Below are positions 36,720 through 48,670 of a DNA stretch of 64,000 bases, one piece after another (the stretch's first letter is position 1; every line of letters begins with the position of its first letter). A program made the position numbers and the translations under genes. The DNA comes from Epinephelus fuscoguttatus (taxonomy: Eukaryota; Chordata; Actinopteri; Perciformes; Serranidae): the NCBI RefSeq assembly GCF_011397635.1, contig NC_064770.1, positions 19,313,707-19,377,706 of the forward strand, written 5' to 3'. The notes beneath the pieces were generated by a model. It ran no database searches and was not told the origin of the DNA. It saw nothing but the letters and a program-made list of their open reading frames with translations.

Positions 36720-38913
36720 GGATCTTACCCAGTCCTGTACCAGCGGTCTTGGGAGATAACCTCTCTGGTCTTCTCAGGATCATCCCAGTATCCATGCATC
36801 ACACAGGTGCCTCTGATCATCAGCTCTCCTGAGGCCCCCAGAGGGACAATCTCCCCAGTAGCAGGGTCCACCACTTTGGCCTATAATGAAGACACACAGG
36901 TATGAGTCACAGTGTTATGGTGATGTGTAGATAATAGCTCATAAAATGGGTTGTACCTCAGTGTGGTTCATGATACATCCAACAGTATTTATCTTCAGCT
37001 CCTCGTTGTCTTGTGGAAATCCCAGAAATGTTACGGGGCTGTTCTCAGTGGTTCCATAAATACACTATTAAGACATGATGCACACGTGTTCTCATATGCT
37101 GGAGAAACTATACTCGTATAAGTTTTATATAGGACATAAAACCTCTCACCGTTATTTCTTTCATGTTCATGTCTGTTCTCAGTCTTCTCACAACCTCAGG
37201 AGGGCACGGAGAACCTCCCATGAGGCCTAAAACACAGCACCACTTATTGAAAAGCTTGCTAAACACCAATCTAAATACAACACAGTCTTCAAATCACTCA
37301 CCAGCTTCAACTGATGACAAATCGTACTTGTGTAAATCTGGTTGGCTGAGCATGTCAATGTACATTGTGGGAGTGCCATAGAAAAAATTGCACCTTCAGT
37401 GAGAAAAGTAAGAATCGATTAAGTTGCATAATGTTGATTATTTGATAGTCATTAAGGTGATGAGCAGCATGCCGTACTTTTCACTCTGAATGGCCTCTAG
37501 GTTGGCTCGGCTGTTGTAGCCAGGGAAGGGAAGACCAGTGTGATGCCATGTACTGCCATACTCATCCCCTCCAGTCACAGAGCCAAAGCAGTGGTACATG
37601 GGTACACACACGCCGCACCTGAGGCTGATAGAAATATGGCCTTTAAGATTAATTACACTTTCACTACCTGCGTTTTCTTCGAATTAAGAAACAAATATGG
37701 ACTTACTCTCCAGTCATAACCCATTCGAAGACCCAAAAAATAAGCATTGTTTACGATGTTGTGGTGGGAAAGACATGCTGCCTTTGGACTCCCTGTAGTC
37801 CCCTGGAACAAATAAACAAGCATCATTTTCCAGTCAAGTTACACAAGGTATACAGTGCATGTGTAACATTGTGAAAGATGCTGAAGGTTACTGATGTGAA
37901 CTGGATGTTGATGGGCTCATCGAAGGACAGTTTACTCTGCAGATCCATCAGCTCTTTGTGGTGTCGACTCTCTCCTGCTTGCATCACATCCTCTACGTGG
38001 AGCATCCCTGGCTGTCTGCTATCTGTCACAATCACCATACGCAAGTCTGGCAACCTGGCAGACCCAAAACAAGATATCCACTGTACCATTAACTGTAGAT
38101 TGTGTGTTAAGTATTTACAGATTCTTGCTCCCAAAATGAGAATACAGGAAGAATATGCGTTACATGTGACATTTCTCATTGGCTCAGTCAAACCTGGAGC
38201 TTTTGAGCGTGCCTGTTGGAGCTGTGTCGATCTCTGGGCAGAGCTCCCTCAGCATATCACAGAAATTTTGGGTTTTAAAGTGGGTTGGGCAGACCACAGC
38301 TTTACACTGGACCTGCATGTGACAAATCAAGTCTGTTGAATTTATATTCTTGCAGAGTTATATATAAGGATAGTTTTTTTCTATGAAAATACATGTAGTT
38401 CTCTCATGTGGTGGAAGTCTCAGGTCTTTTACTTAAGTAAAATGTAGTAAATGTAGCAATACCGCAGTGTAGAAATACTACACAACAGTATTTCATTCAA
38501 AATACTAAAGTATAAACTTGTATGCTGTATGACTCATTTCAGAGAAACATGTATTGTCTATTTATATTTTGTATTATTAATATGAACCTGAAAAGTAACT
38601 TGAAACTGCAGGTATAAAATAAATGTAGTGGAGTAAGTTTAAAGTAGCAAAAAAACTGAAATACAGTACGGTACAAGTTCCTCAAGTGAATGTACTTAGT
38701 TACTACCTTCTTTAGAGTAAACTCCACTTCCTTCACCTGATAGGCCTGGTTCAATGGCACCTGCAAATATACGGTACATGCAACCCTTCAACATACATTT
38801 TTCACAGTTTCACGTCAAGTCTATGTATACAACCCCTCAACACATTTTTCAAAGGACGTTATAGTACATGCCATACCTTACACATGATATATTCTGCACT
38901 ACATCATTACACT

Positions 38914-38924
<11 letters not shown>

Positions 38925-38948
<24 letters not shown>

Positions 38949-39198
38949 GGTGGGAAATTATAACAGAGGAATATATTTGCCATTTTAATATCAAGAACAC
39001 TTTCATGTTTTGTGTATACAGGACGTTGTTGAATCAGGGAATCCGTGTGGACACCACGAAAAAGGATCCTAATTGACTTTACATTGGCATTGTTTCCATG
39101 GCACTGGCACGTAATTTCAACCCATTACGTGCTGCCACTACGTAATGTAAGCGTGCAGAGATCATGCTCATTTCACGTATTTCTGTGAGATCAGGTTG
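38925..39198 (+). repeat. Hairpin repeat inserted in intron 3 of copy 2
   Basis: An ATT microsatellite (about 38915-38948) is followed by ggtgggaaattataacagag, gattgaatcagggaatccgt's counterpart and a decayed hairpin (cacgtaatttcaacccatta), matching 33432-33736. It abuts the 3' remnant of a Tc1-like element, whose 5' part is missing here but present in copies 3 and 4. Confidence 0.65.
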
Positions 39199-39411
39199 CA
39201 TAAAAGAATCAGCCTGTGATTTCAAAATGTACTTTCTACTTTTAGTGGGATTTTGAATCCAGCCATCAGTTGGTTAATGATTTTGGTTTTCATTGACTGG
39301 TGTTATGCCATTTTGTTCTCAACAAATCATACAATGTACATCAGTAAAGATTTTCAACTTAAATAATGTATTGATCAAGATCTGATTTGTGATTTAAGAG
39401 TTCCCTTAGTG
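39199..39411 (+). mobile_element. 3' remnant of Tc1-like element in copy 2
   Basis: From aatcagcctgtgatttcaaa to agagttcccttagtg this is almost identical to the last 210 bp of the elements in copies 3 (45516-46875) and 4 (53789-55142). It is the non-coding tail after the transposase plus the damaged right terminal repeat. Confidence 0.8.
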
Positions 39412-40624
39412 TCATACTGTACATAGAAATAAATACTTATTTCTTTTACAACAGAGTAGCTCTCCAGGGCCTCTGATAGGGGTCAATGTCCTGCTCACTG
39501 ACACTTGACAGCAGGGTGTTTGGGAACACAGAGCACAATCTTTAACCACAAGATTAAACTGTAAATCTGTAAACACCTCCCATACTGACCAGTATAATTC
39601 CAGCTTTGGCTGAAGCAAACTGGAAAAGGATCCATTCATACGTGTTGGGTCCCCAAACTCCCAGTCTGTCGCCTCGCTTCAGGCCCAAAGCAAGCAGACC
39701 TGCAGCTGCTTTGTCAACCTGCATCACAACAGCAGATATTTTGTCACCACAGTAATCATTCTTCAGATCATGGATAGTTTTTAAGGGTTAATACATGCAT
39801 AAAGTCACAAAATATCAAACAGACATCGTGTTGAAACTGTGCAAAGGTTTTCCGGATGCCATCCTGCAGGAAGACCACAGCTTCACGGTCAGGCCAGCGC
39901 TGAACTGTGGAGTCCAGGCTCTGGCCTACAGTCAGGGGGAGCAGAGAGATGGTGGAGGTGCCATGGACATAGCTGGTAGTCAGAGAGGGTTTGTTGGGAG
40001 GAGTGTCCACATGGAGGGACCTGGCATACAAAGAATGAGGAAAGCACAGGTGTTTCACACCAAGAAGGAGCCACTGTTTCAGTGCACTGATAATAACCCT
40101 TAAAGCTGACAAAACATTATATAGAAAAACAGTCTGTGCTTATTATAGTCATGATCACTGAGTTTCTCTTTTGTAAAACAAAATTATTCTCCACATTTTC
40201 CAGTACGTTGAGTCACCATGAACTCAGAAATATTCAGTTGAATTCGTAGCAGAGGTGGCATAACCTACAAGTACAGCATACGAGTAAAAGAATATGTTTT
40301 TCTAAGAAACGAGTAATTTTCATGTTCCTTTTTTGAACTGTAGCCCACCAGAACAAGAAGCATCTTCCAGTGTCTGTAATAATATTTTTTAAATCACTGA
40401 CTGACAACCAATTCTATGTTCTGATCGTTGTCACTTGATTTAAAAGCATCTTCAATAAGTATTTGAGTACAACCATGTTGCCATTTGACCTCTAAACATA
40501 AAATGCATTGAACTCACCGACACCACTGGAGCAGACCTGTGCTGCATAATTTCCAAGCTTTGCTGTGTTTGAGTCCATCCACAGATCTGACACTGTGAGC
40601 ACAGGATCTTAACAGTGCTGACAT

Positions 40625-42220
40625 TGCTCCTAAGTATCAAACAGTCTGTTACAGCTGGATCTAAACACTCGCTGGTGAGAAGATACTGGGTCCTAACAAC
40701 AAATATGCTCTTTTTCCTGCCTTTCTTGAGTTGAAATTTACCTCTCATGAGTAATCTTTAACTTCCACTCATTCTCACTGGCTACAAGCCAGTTGTCAAT
40801 TTAGAGAGATGTATACTGTCTGCACTAAAAAAGCCAAAGACAAGGAGCTGATAACAAACATGAGCCACCACAACAGAAAGAGGCTGGCACTACACATCAG
40901 TATATTTAATAATAACAATAATAATAATGATGATAATAATAATAATAATAAACTGATATATATATGCACCTTACATACAATAAATGCAGCACAGAGTTCT
41001 CTACAATGAGCGCATTATAAGCACTGAGTGCTTCACATGAAAATAGACATAGTGGACATAAAACAGACAAGGCAATTTAATATAAAAGGACATTTAAAAA
41101 CAGTTTAAAACATGGATTGACTGATTCATAAAATCATAGATTTGTAAAACTACAAATCATAAAATCCAGTAAGATTCTAAAAGAGTTGCAGCAGTGTAAA
41201 GCGTAAATAGAAAGTGGAAATTTATTGAAACATCTTATCTAACAAATTGACACAGAAATATTTCAGAGATGAACAATATAATGCCAAACCCTTGTCAACT
41301 TGACTTGGCAGCACAGAAATTGTATTGCACATTGCATCTGTTCCTGAGTTATGGCGCTGAATAATGGCCAGAAAAGTTACATTATGATGCCACAGTGAAG
41401 CTGACCTTTGACCTTTTGGATATAGAATGTCATCATTTCATTATTTTATGCTATTAGACATATGTGTGACATTTTGTCATAATTACATATACATTCTTGA
41501 GATATGGCTAAAACATGTTGTGTTATGCTGCAAATGTCTGACAGGATAAAATAATAAAGTGATGACATTTTTTTATTCAAAAGGTTGATAATCACAAACT
41601 GAACAAAATGTTGGTTTGAATGATTACAGCTTCACATGATGGAGCCTGCAGTGCCACCTACAGGCCATGGGATACTTTTTCCTGTGAACACGCAGATCCA
41701 TGCCAAGTAGGACATGGATCAAGCATCCCACAGTGCAATCCAGGACCAACATTGCTATCAACCAATCACGGCCCTCTAAAATCATCAGTGTGCTGCGCCC
41801 GTGCTTCTTTTAAAATTCTTTGAGCTTCTTCAGAGCTAAGCTACGTCAACAAAGTTGAAGTTAGGACAAGTGAACAAAGTCCTTATGAGGATTAGCTAGA
41901 TGAGCTAGCTTGCTAACAAGGGAGGCTATGCTAACAAATAAGCTTCCCAATAGGCTGGAATATTGTTTTAAGCTTACTCGTTAGCATAGCCTACCTAGTT
42001 AGCAAGCTAACTTGCTAATTCTGCCGTAGTTTATGAGGTTTTTCTCCGGTGTTACAGAGAATTTTGTTCAATTGGACAAACTTAATCTTGGAAAACTTGG
42101 TTGAGCTCGGAGCAGCACGGTGATGATGTCAGAGGGCTGTTTATGGGTAGTTGCAGTGTTGGTCCAGGAATGCACTGTGAGATGTTGATCTAGGAGCATG
42201 TCCTACTTAGTTCAATCACA
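40625..42220. other. Spacer between acsf2 copies 2 and 3
   Basis: The 5' flank of copy 2 (to about 40800) is conserved in copies 3 to 5. An AAT/GAT microsatellite follows at about 40908-40952. The rest is AT-rich, with a palindromic element at 41704-42212. No coding frame is recognised. Confidence 0.5.
41704..42212. mobile_element. Palindromic MITE-like element
   Basis: The arm at 41704-41755 (aagtaggacatggatcaagc) is the imperfect reverse complement of 42152-42212. An inner inverted pair reads aggctatgctaac and gttagcatagcct (about 41925 and 41980). The whole folds on itself with no coding content. Spacers 3-4 and 4-5 keep only the left half. Confidence 0.65.
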
Positions 42221-43159
42221 TCATGCAAAAGGACACCCCTTGTTAATATAATTAACAGTTTTTCCACTAAAACTACTTGAATGGAATAATTTCTTCTCCA
42301 TTTCTTCCTTCAGTATGTTCTTCTTCACCTAACAAGACAAAAAGCAGCAGCCATTTCAGTCTCATTGTAGCGCTCGACCATGTTTCAGCGCTGCCATCTT
42401 AATAGTTAGGTTGTTGGTATCAGATCAAAAGTGTGTACCTTTCCTATAGCTGTCAGAGGGTAGCTGTCTACAAACATCACATAGTGTGGGATCTTGAAGT
42501 GAGAAATCTAGAAAGAAACAACACAAACTGAACAGCTGTGCTTTGATTATGTGTATGCTGGGATATTTTGTGTATTATATCACCTACTCTCACCTGGCCT
42601 TTGCAGAATGCTCTTATTTCCTCTGCACTGGAGGTCTGGCCCTCCTTCAGCCTGATGCAGGCACACACCTGCTCACCCAGCCTCTCATCTTTCACTCCAA
42701 CCACCTGGGAAACAGACAGAGAAATACAACACCTAGAATGTAGATTTAATGTCTCAGCTCTTTAGTAAAACAATGATTATATTCTTGTGAAATTAACAAT
42801 GAAAAGAACATCTACAATTGAAAGTTTGGCTTCTAGGTGTATCTGTGCTGTCAGCTGTTCAGAGACAATGTCTCTGATCTTTGCTGCCATCTAGTGGTTC
42901 CAAGTCTCACCTGCACGTCCTGTACTTTGGGATGTGTATAGAGAAACTGCTCTATCTCAGCAGGGTAGATGTTCTCCCCTCCTCTGATGATCATGTCCTT
43001 TATGCGTCCTTCAATGCGGCAGTATCCCAGACTGTTCAGACTGGCCGTGTCACTGTGTAGAAGAAAAATCACGGATGTAACATGTCAGCATCAACCCCTG
43101 TTCCTTTAACATGACTCTGTATTTTCTCTATGAGACATTCAGTGTACATTGTATGTACA

Positions 43160-43338
43160 TCAATCAGGTGACAGGTGAATTGAATAACACTGATTATCGT
43201 GTTACAATGCAGTGTTCCGCTGGCAAAGCCCTGGGTCTTGACATTAATGTGGATGCCACTTGACAAAGCACCACCCTCACAAACACCAATGCAGACCCTT
43301 CACCTGTCACTGGTTCCATTTTAGCTGATCACTGTACA
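43160..43338. mobile_element. Internally deleted Tc1-like element, intron 12 of copy 3
   Basis: This is nearly identical in sequence, length and position to the 179-bp element in copy 2, including caggtgacaggtgaattg and cacctgtcactggttccat. Copies 4 and 5 have unrelated intron 12 sequence at this place. Confidence 0.7.
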
Positions 43339-45515
43339 GGATCTTACCCAGTCCTGTACCAGCGGTCTTGGGAGATAACCTCTCTGGTCCTCTCAGGATC
43401 GTCCCAGTATCCATGCATCACACAGCTGCCTCTGATCATCAGCTCTCCTGAGGCCCCCAGAGGGACAATCTCCCCAGAAGTAGGGTTCACCACTTTGGCC
43501 TATGGCAAAGACACACCAGCACACTAAATCACAGTATAGTTATGGTGATGTGCGGATAAAAGTTCATGCAAAAAATGGGTTGTACCTCAGTGTGGTTCAT
43601 GATGCATCCAACAGTATTTATCTTCAGCTCCTCGTTGTCTTGTGGGAATCCCAGAAATGTTACGGGGCTGTTCTCAGTGGTTCCATAACCTAACTGTTAA
43701 CACACGATGCACACATGTTCTCATATGAGAAGATATACTCGTATAAGTTTTATATAGGACATAAAGCCTCTCACCGTTATTTCTTTAATGTTCATGTCTG
43801 TTCTCAGTCTTCTCACAACCTCAGGAGGGCATGGAGAACCTCCCGTGAGGCCTAAAACACAGCAGCACTTATTGAAAAGCTTGCTAAACACCAATCTAAA
43901 TACAACACAGTCTTCAAATCACTCACCAGCTTCAACTGATGACAAATCGTACTTGTGTAAATCTGGTTGGCTGAGCATGTCAATGTACATTGTGGGAGTG
44001 CCATAGAAAAAATTGCACCTTCAGTGAGAAAAGTAAGAATCGATTAAGTTGCATAATGTTGATTATTTGATAGTCATTAAGGTGATGAGCAGCATGCCGT
44101 ACTTTTCACTCTGAATGGCCTCTAGGTTGGCTCGGCTGTTGTAGCCAGGGGAAGGGAAGACCAGTGTGATGCCATGTACTGCCATACTCATCCCTCCAGT
44201 CACAGAGCCAAAGCAGTGGTACATGGGTACAGGCATACACGCTCGCACCTGAGGCTGATAGAAATATGGCCTTTAAGATTAATTACACTTTCACTACCTG
44301 CGTTTTCTTCGAATTAAGAAACAAATATGGACTTACTCTCCAGTCATAACCCATTCGAAGACCCAAAAAATAAGCATTGTTTACAATGTTGTGGTGGGAA
44401 AGACATGCTGCCTTTGGACTCCCTGTAGTCCCCTGGAACAAATAAACAAGCATCATTTTCCAGTCAAGTTACACAAGGTATACAGTGCATGTGTGACATT
44501 GTGAAAGATGCTGAAGGTTACTGATGTGAACTGGATGTTGATGGGCTCATCGAAGGACAGTTTACTCTGCAGATCCATCAGCTCTTTGTGGTGTCGACTC
44601 TCTCCTGCTTGCATCACATCCTCTACGTGGAGCATCCCTGGCTGTCTGCTCTCTGTCACAATCACCATCAAGTCTGGCAACCTGGCAGACCCAAAACAAG
44701 ATATCCACTGTACCATTAACTGTAGATTGTGTGTTAAGTATTTACAGATTCTTGCTCCCAAAATGAGAATACAGGAAGAATATGCGTTACATGTGACATT
44801 TCTCATTGGCTCAGTCAAACCTGGAGCTTTTGATCGTGCCTGTAGGAGCTGTGTCGATCTCTGGGCAGAGCTCCCTCAGCATATCACAGACAGAAATTTT
44901 GGGTTTTAAAGTGGGTTGGGCAGACCGCAGCATTACACTGGACCTGCATGTGACAAATCAGGTCTGTTGCATTTATATTCTTGCAGAGTTATATATAAGG
45001 ATAGTTTTTTTCTATGAAAATACTGAAAATACATGTAGTTCTCTCATGTGGTGGAAGTCTCAGGTCTTTTACTTAAGTAAAATGTAGTAAATGTAGCAAT
45101 ACCGCAGTGTAGAAATACTACACAACAGTATTTCATTCAAAATACTAAAGTAAAAACTTGTATGCTGTATGACTCATTTCAGAGAAACATGTATTGTCTA
45201 TTTATATTTTGTATTATTAATATGAACCTGAAAAGTAACTTGAAACTGCAGGTATAAAATAAATATAGTGGAGTAAGTTTAAAGTAGCAAAAAAACTGAA
45301 ATATAGTACGGTACAAGTTCCTCAAGTGAGTGTACTTAGTTACTACCTTCTTTAGAGTAAACTCCACTTCCTTCACCTGATAGGCCGGGTTCAATGGCAC
45401 CTGCACATATAACAGCGGTTTCATGTCTTTGTATACAACCCCTCAACACATTTTCCAAAGGACCTTATAGGACATGCCATATTGTACACATGATATAATC
45501 TGCACTGCATGATCA

Positions 45516-46875
45516 CACTGCTCAAACAAATTAAGGCAACTCTTAATCGTCATAATATCACACCAAGTCAGTTTAATGTCAGGGATTTCAATCGGTCAAT
45601 TTAGGGAGAACAAGTGATTGTGAATCTGTTTCACCTGCTTTGAAAAAAAACAAAACAAAAATGGGGGTTGTCTTGTGGTGTCCACAGACATTTGCTCTGC
45701 TTATCCTTCCTGACTGATTCTTCTTTAGTTTTGTGTTCTGCTGGTAGTATGAGGTGGTACGTGCAGCCCAGTCAGGTTGCACAGGTAGTCCAGCTCCTCC
45801 AGGATGGCACATCCATACATGTGGTCATAGGAAGGTTTGCTGTGTCTCCCAGCACAGTCTCAAGAGCATGGAGGAGATACCAGGAAACCAGCCATTACAC
45901 AAGGAGAGCTGTACAGGGCTGTAGAAGAGGATCAACCCAGCAGCCGGACAGGTATATCTGCTGCTTTGTGCAAGGAGGAGCACTGCCAGAGCCGTACAGA
46001 ATGACCTCCAGCAGGCTACTGGTGTGCATGTTTCTGACCAAACTGTCAGAAACAGACTCCATGAGGGCTTGACGTCCTCTCGTTGAACCTGGACTCTCAG
46101 CCAAGCACTGTGCAGCTCAATTGGCACTCACCAGAGAACACCAGAGTTGGCAGGTTTGCCACTGGTGCCCCGTTCTTTTCACGGATGAGAGCATGTTCAC
46201 ACTGAGCACATGTGAAAGGTGTGAAAGAGTCTGGAGACACTGTGGTGAACGTTATATTGCCTGTAACATCATCAAGCATGACCGATTTGGCGGTGGGTCA
46301 GTGATGGTCTGGGGAGGAGGGTTGCACAGACTTCCATGTCACAGCCAAGGGTACCCTGACTGCTGATAGGTGAAATCCTCAGAGTGACTGCCAGACCTTA
46401 CGCTGGTGCAGTGAGCCCTGGGTTCTTCCTGGTGCAGAACAATGCCCAGCTTCATGTGGCCAGAGTGTGTAGGCAGTTCCTGGATGAAATCATTGATGCC
46501 ATTGACTGGCCCTCACTGGATCTCACTGATGCCCTGAATCTGGGAGGATATCCCCCAGGACACCATCCGCCAACTCATCAGGTGCATGCCCAGATGACAT
46601 TGGGAGTGCACGCAGGCACATGGGGACCATACACACTACTGAGTCACAGTATGAATTGCTGTGATAAAAGGATCAGCCTGTGATTTCAAAATGTACTTTC
46701 TACTTTTAGTGGGATTTTGAATCCAGCCATCAGTTGGTTAATGATTTTGGTTTTCATTGACTGGTGTTATGCCATTTTGTTCTCAACAAATCATACAATG
46801 TACATCAGTAAAGATTTTCAACTTAAATAATGTATTGATCAAGATCTGATGTGTGATTTAAGAGTTCCCTTAGTG
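45516..46875 (+). mobile_element. Dead Tc1-like transposon in intron 3 of copy 3
   Basis: The left terminal repeat starts cactgctcaaacaaattaag. The right one is damaged (ttaagagttcccttagtg) and lacks about 13 nt relative to the left. The + strand still shows a helix-turn-helix piece (SPSTVSRAWRRYQETSHYTR, about 45850-45900), the first catalytic Asp in FTDESMFTLST (about 46180) and GGGSVMVWGG. Stops and frameshifts split the frame. The second catalytic Asp is Asn (VQNNAQLH, about 46435), and the block around the third acidic residue is deleted. It cannot encode an active transposase. Confidence 0.88.
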
Positions 46876-48670
46876 TCATACTTATTTCTTTTACAACAGA
46901 ATAGCTCTCCAGGGCCTCTGATAGGGGTCAATGTCCTGCTCACTGACACTTGACAGCAGGGTGTTTGGGAACACAGAGCACAATCTTTAACCACAAGATT
47001 AAACTGTAAATCTGTAAACACCTCCCATACTGACCAGTATAATTCCAGCTTTGGCTGAAGCAAACTGGAAAAGGATCCATTCATACGTGTTAGGTCCCCA
47101 AACTCCCAGTCTGTCGCCTCGCTTCAGGCCCAAAGCAAGCAGACCTGCAGCTGCTTTGTCAACCTGCATCACAACAGCAGATATTTTGTCACCACAGTAA
47201 TCATTCTTCAGATCATGGATAGTTTTTAAGGGTTGAAACATGCATAAAGGCACCGAATCTAAAACCGACATCTTGTTGAAACTGTGCAAAGGTTTTCCGG
47301 ATGCCGTCCTGCAGGAAGACCACAGCTTCACGGTCAGGCCAGCACTGAACTGTGGAGTCCAGGCTCTGGCCTACAGTCAGGGGGAGCAGAGAGATGGTGG
47401 AGGTGCCATGGACATAGCTGGTAGTCAGAGAGGGTTTGTTGGGAGGAGTGTCCACATGGAGGGACCTGGCATACATAGAATTAGGAAAGCACAGGTGTTT
47501 CACACCAAGAAGGAGCCACTGTTTCAGTGCACTGATAATAACCCTTAAAGCTGACAAAACATTATATAGAAAAACAGTCTGTGCTTATTTTTGTCATTAT
47601 AGTCATGATCATTGAGTTTTCTCTTTTGTAATAAAACTGAATCTCCACATTTTCTTTGGGTCACCGTGAACTCAGAAATATTCAGTTGAATTCGTAGCAG
47701 AGGTGGCATAACCTACAAGTACAGCACACGAGTAAAAGAATATGTTTTTCTAAGAAACAAGTAATTTTCATGTTCCTTTTTTGAACTGTAGCCCACCAGA
47801 ACAAGAAGCATCTTCTAGCGTCAGCACTTTTCATACCAATACTGCAAACGACTACTACACACGTTCAGTAGGCAGCATACCCCAAAGTTAACCCAGTTGT
47901 TGAGCATTTCTCGCTGGACTGAATCAGCGCCAATGAGGTAACAGTTACTTCAACCTTTCACCTTTGACCTTTCACCTTTGATCCAATCAATTCATTGCTG
48001 AGTCCCAGTGGACTTTGTGCCAAATTTGAAGAAAGTCCCTCAAGGCATTCTTGATATATTGCATTGATGGACGTATGTATGTACATATGGACATAATGCC
48101 TCATTCAACAGCTGTCACTGACACAGAGGCATAAAAGCTGTCCATTCTGAGTCAGCCGGTGTTATGCAAACAATTGTTGAATTTCTTTGCCATTAGTCCT
48201 AATGCATTGTCTCAATGTAAGACTTGGCTCTGGAAGATGAACTGAATATTTATTGCCTGAAATTTATACCTAGATGATAATATTGCTTATCAACAGTTTG
48301 CAAATGAGAAATACAGGCAGTCAGGGGCACACTGAAGGTTAAAATGTTAGATGACAACCAGCTGTTTAATTTGACCTCCTCCTGGCTAAAAGTGATGGAC
48401 CCAGTGAGATTAGTATTGTCTGTAATACTGTTTTTTAAATCACTGACTGACAACCAATTCGATGTTCTGATCGTTGTCACTTGATTTAAAAGCATCTTCA
48501 ATAAGTATTTGAGTACAACCATGTTGCCATTTCACCACTGAACATAAAATGCATTGAACTCACCGACACCACTGGAGCAGACCTGTGCTGCATAATTTCC
48601 AAGCTTTGCTGTGTTTGAGTCCATCCACAGATCTGACACTGTGAGCACAGGATCTTAACAGTGCTGACAT

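Larger units (their letters stand above)
35658..40624 (-). pseudogene. acsf2: acsf2 copy 2, frameshifted in exon 8
   Basis: All 16 exons are present: 40518-40624, 39825-40020, 39590-39718, 38707-38760, 38194-38312, 37892-38054, 37707-37802, 37478-37618, 37302-37393, 37150-37226, 36957-37064, 36729-36880, 36292-36433, 35975-36085, 35820-35888 and 35658-35708. Fifteen have the same length and phase as copy 1. Exon 8 is 141 instead of 146 nt. Compared with copy 3 it lacks 5 nt near its start, gains one G and loses one further on, so the frame ends in TGA at 37562-37564, after the [10 protein letters not shown] motif but before the other catalytic motifs. The presequence ([20 protein letters not shown]) is intact. 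The motif before the catalytic lysine reads TAIRK instead of TASGK. Exon 2 uses a weak donor (GTCTGT). It is a pseudogene unless the indels are sequence errors. Confidence 0.75.
42221..48670 (-). pseudogene. acsf2: acsf2 copy 3, frameshifted in exon 5
   Basis: Exons are 48564-48670, 47270-47465, 47035-47163, 45347-45400, 44821-44943, 44522-44681, 44337-44432, 44103-44248, 43927-44018, 43775-43851, 43586-43693, 43348-43499, 42911-43052, 42594-42704, 42439-42507 and 42221-42328. Exon 5 has 123 instead of 119 nt: a 4-nt duplication (cagacaga against caga) near 44889 shifts the frame to TGA at 44884-44886, before every ATP-binding motif. Exon 6 has a harmless 3-nt loss (LPDLMV for LPDLRMV). Every other exon keeps length and phase. 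The lysine motif reads TAIGK, so glycine is kept. The ancestral stop is gone and the last exon runs on for 19 codons, ending at 42221. With one 4-nt fix the gene would read through, so the damage is recent or an error. Confidence 0.75.
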
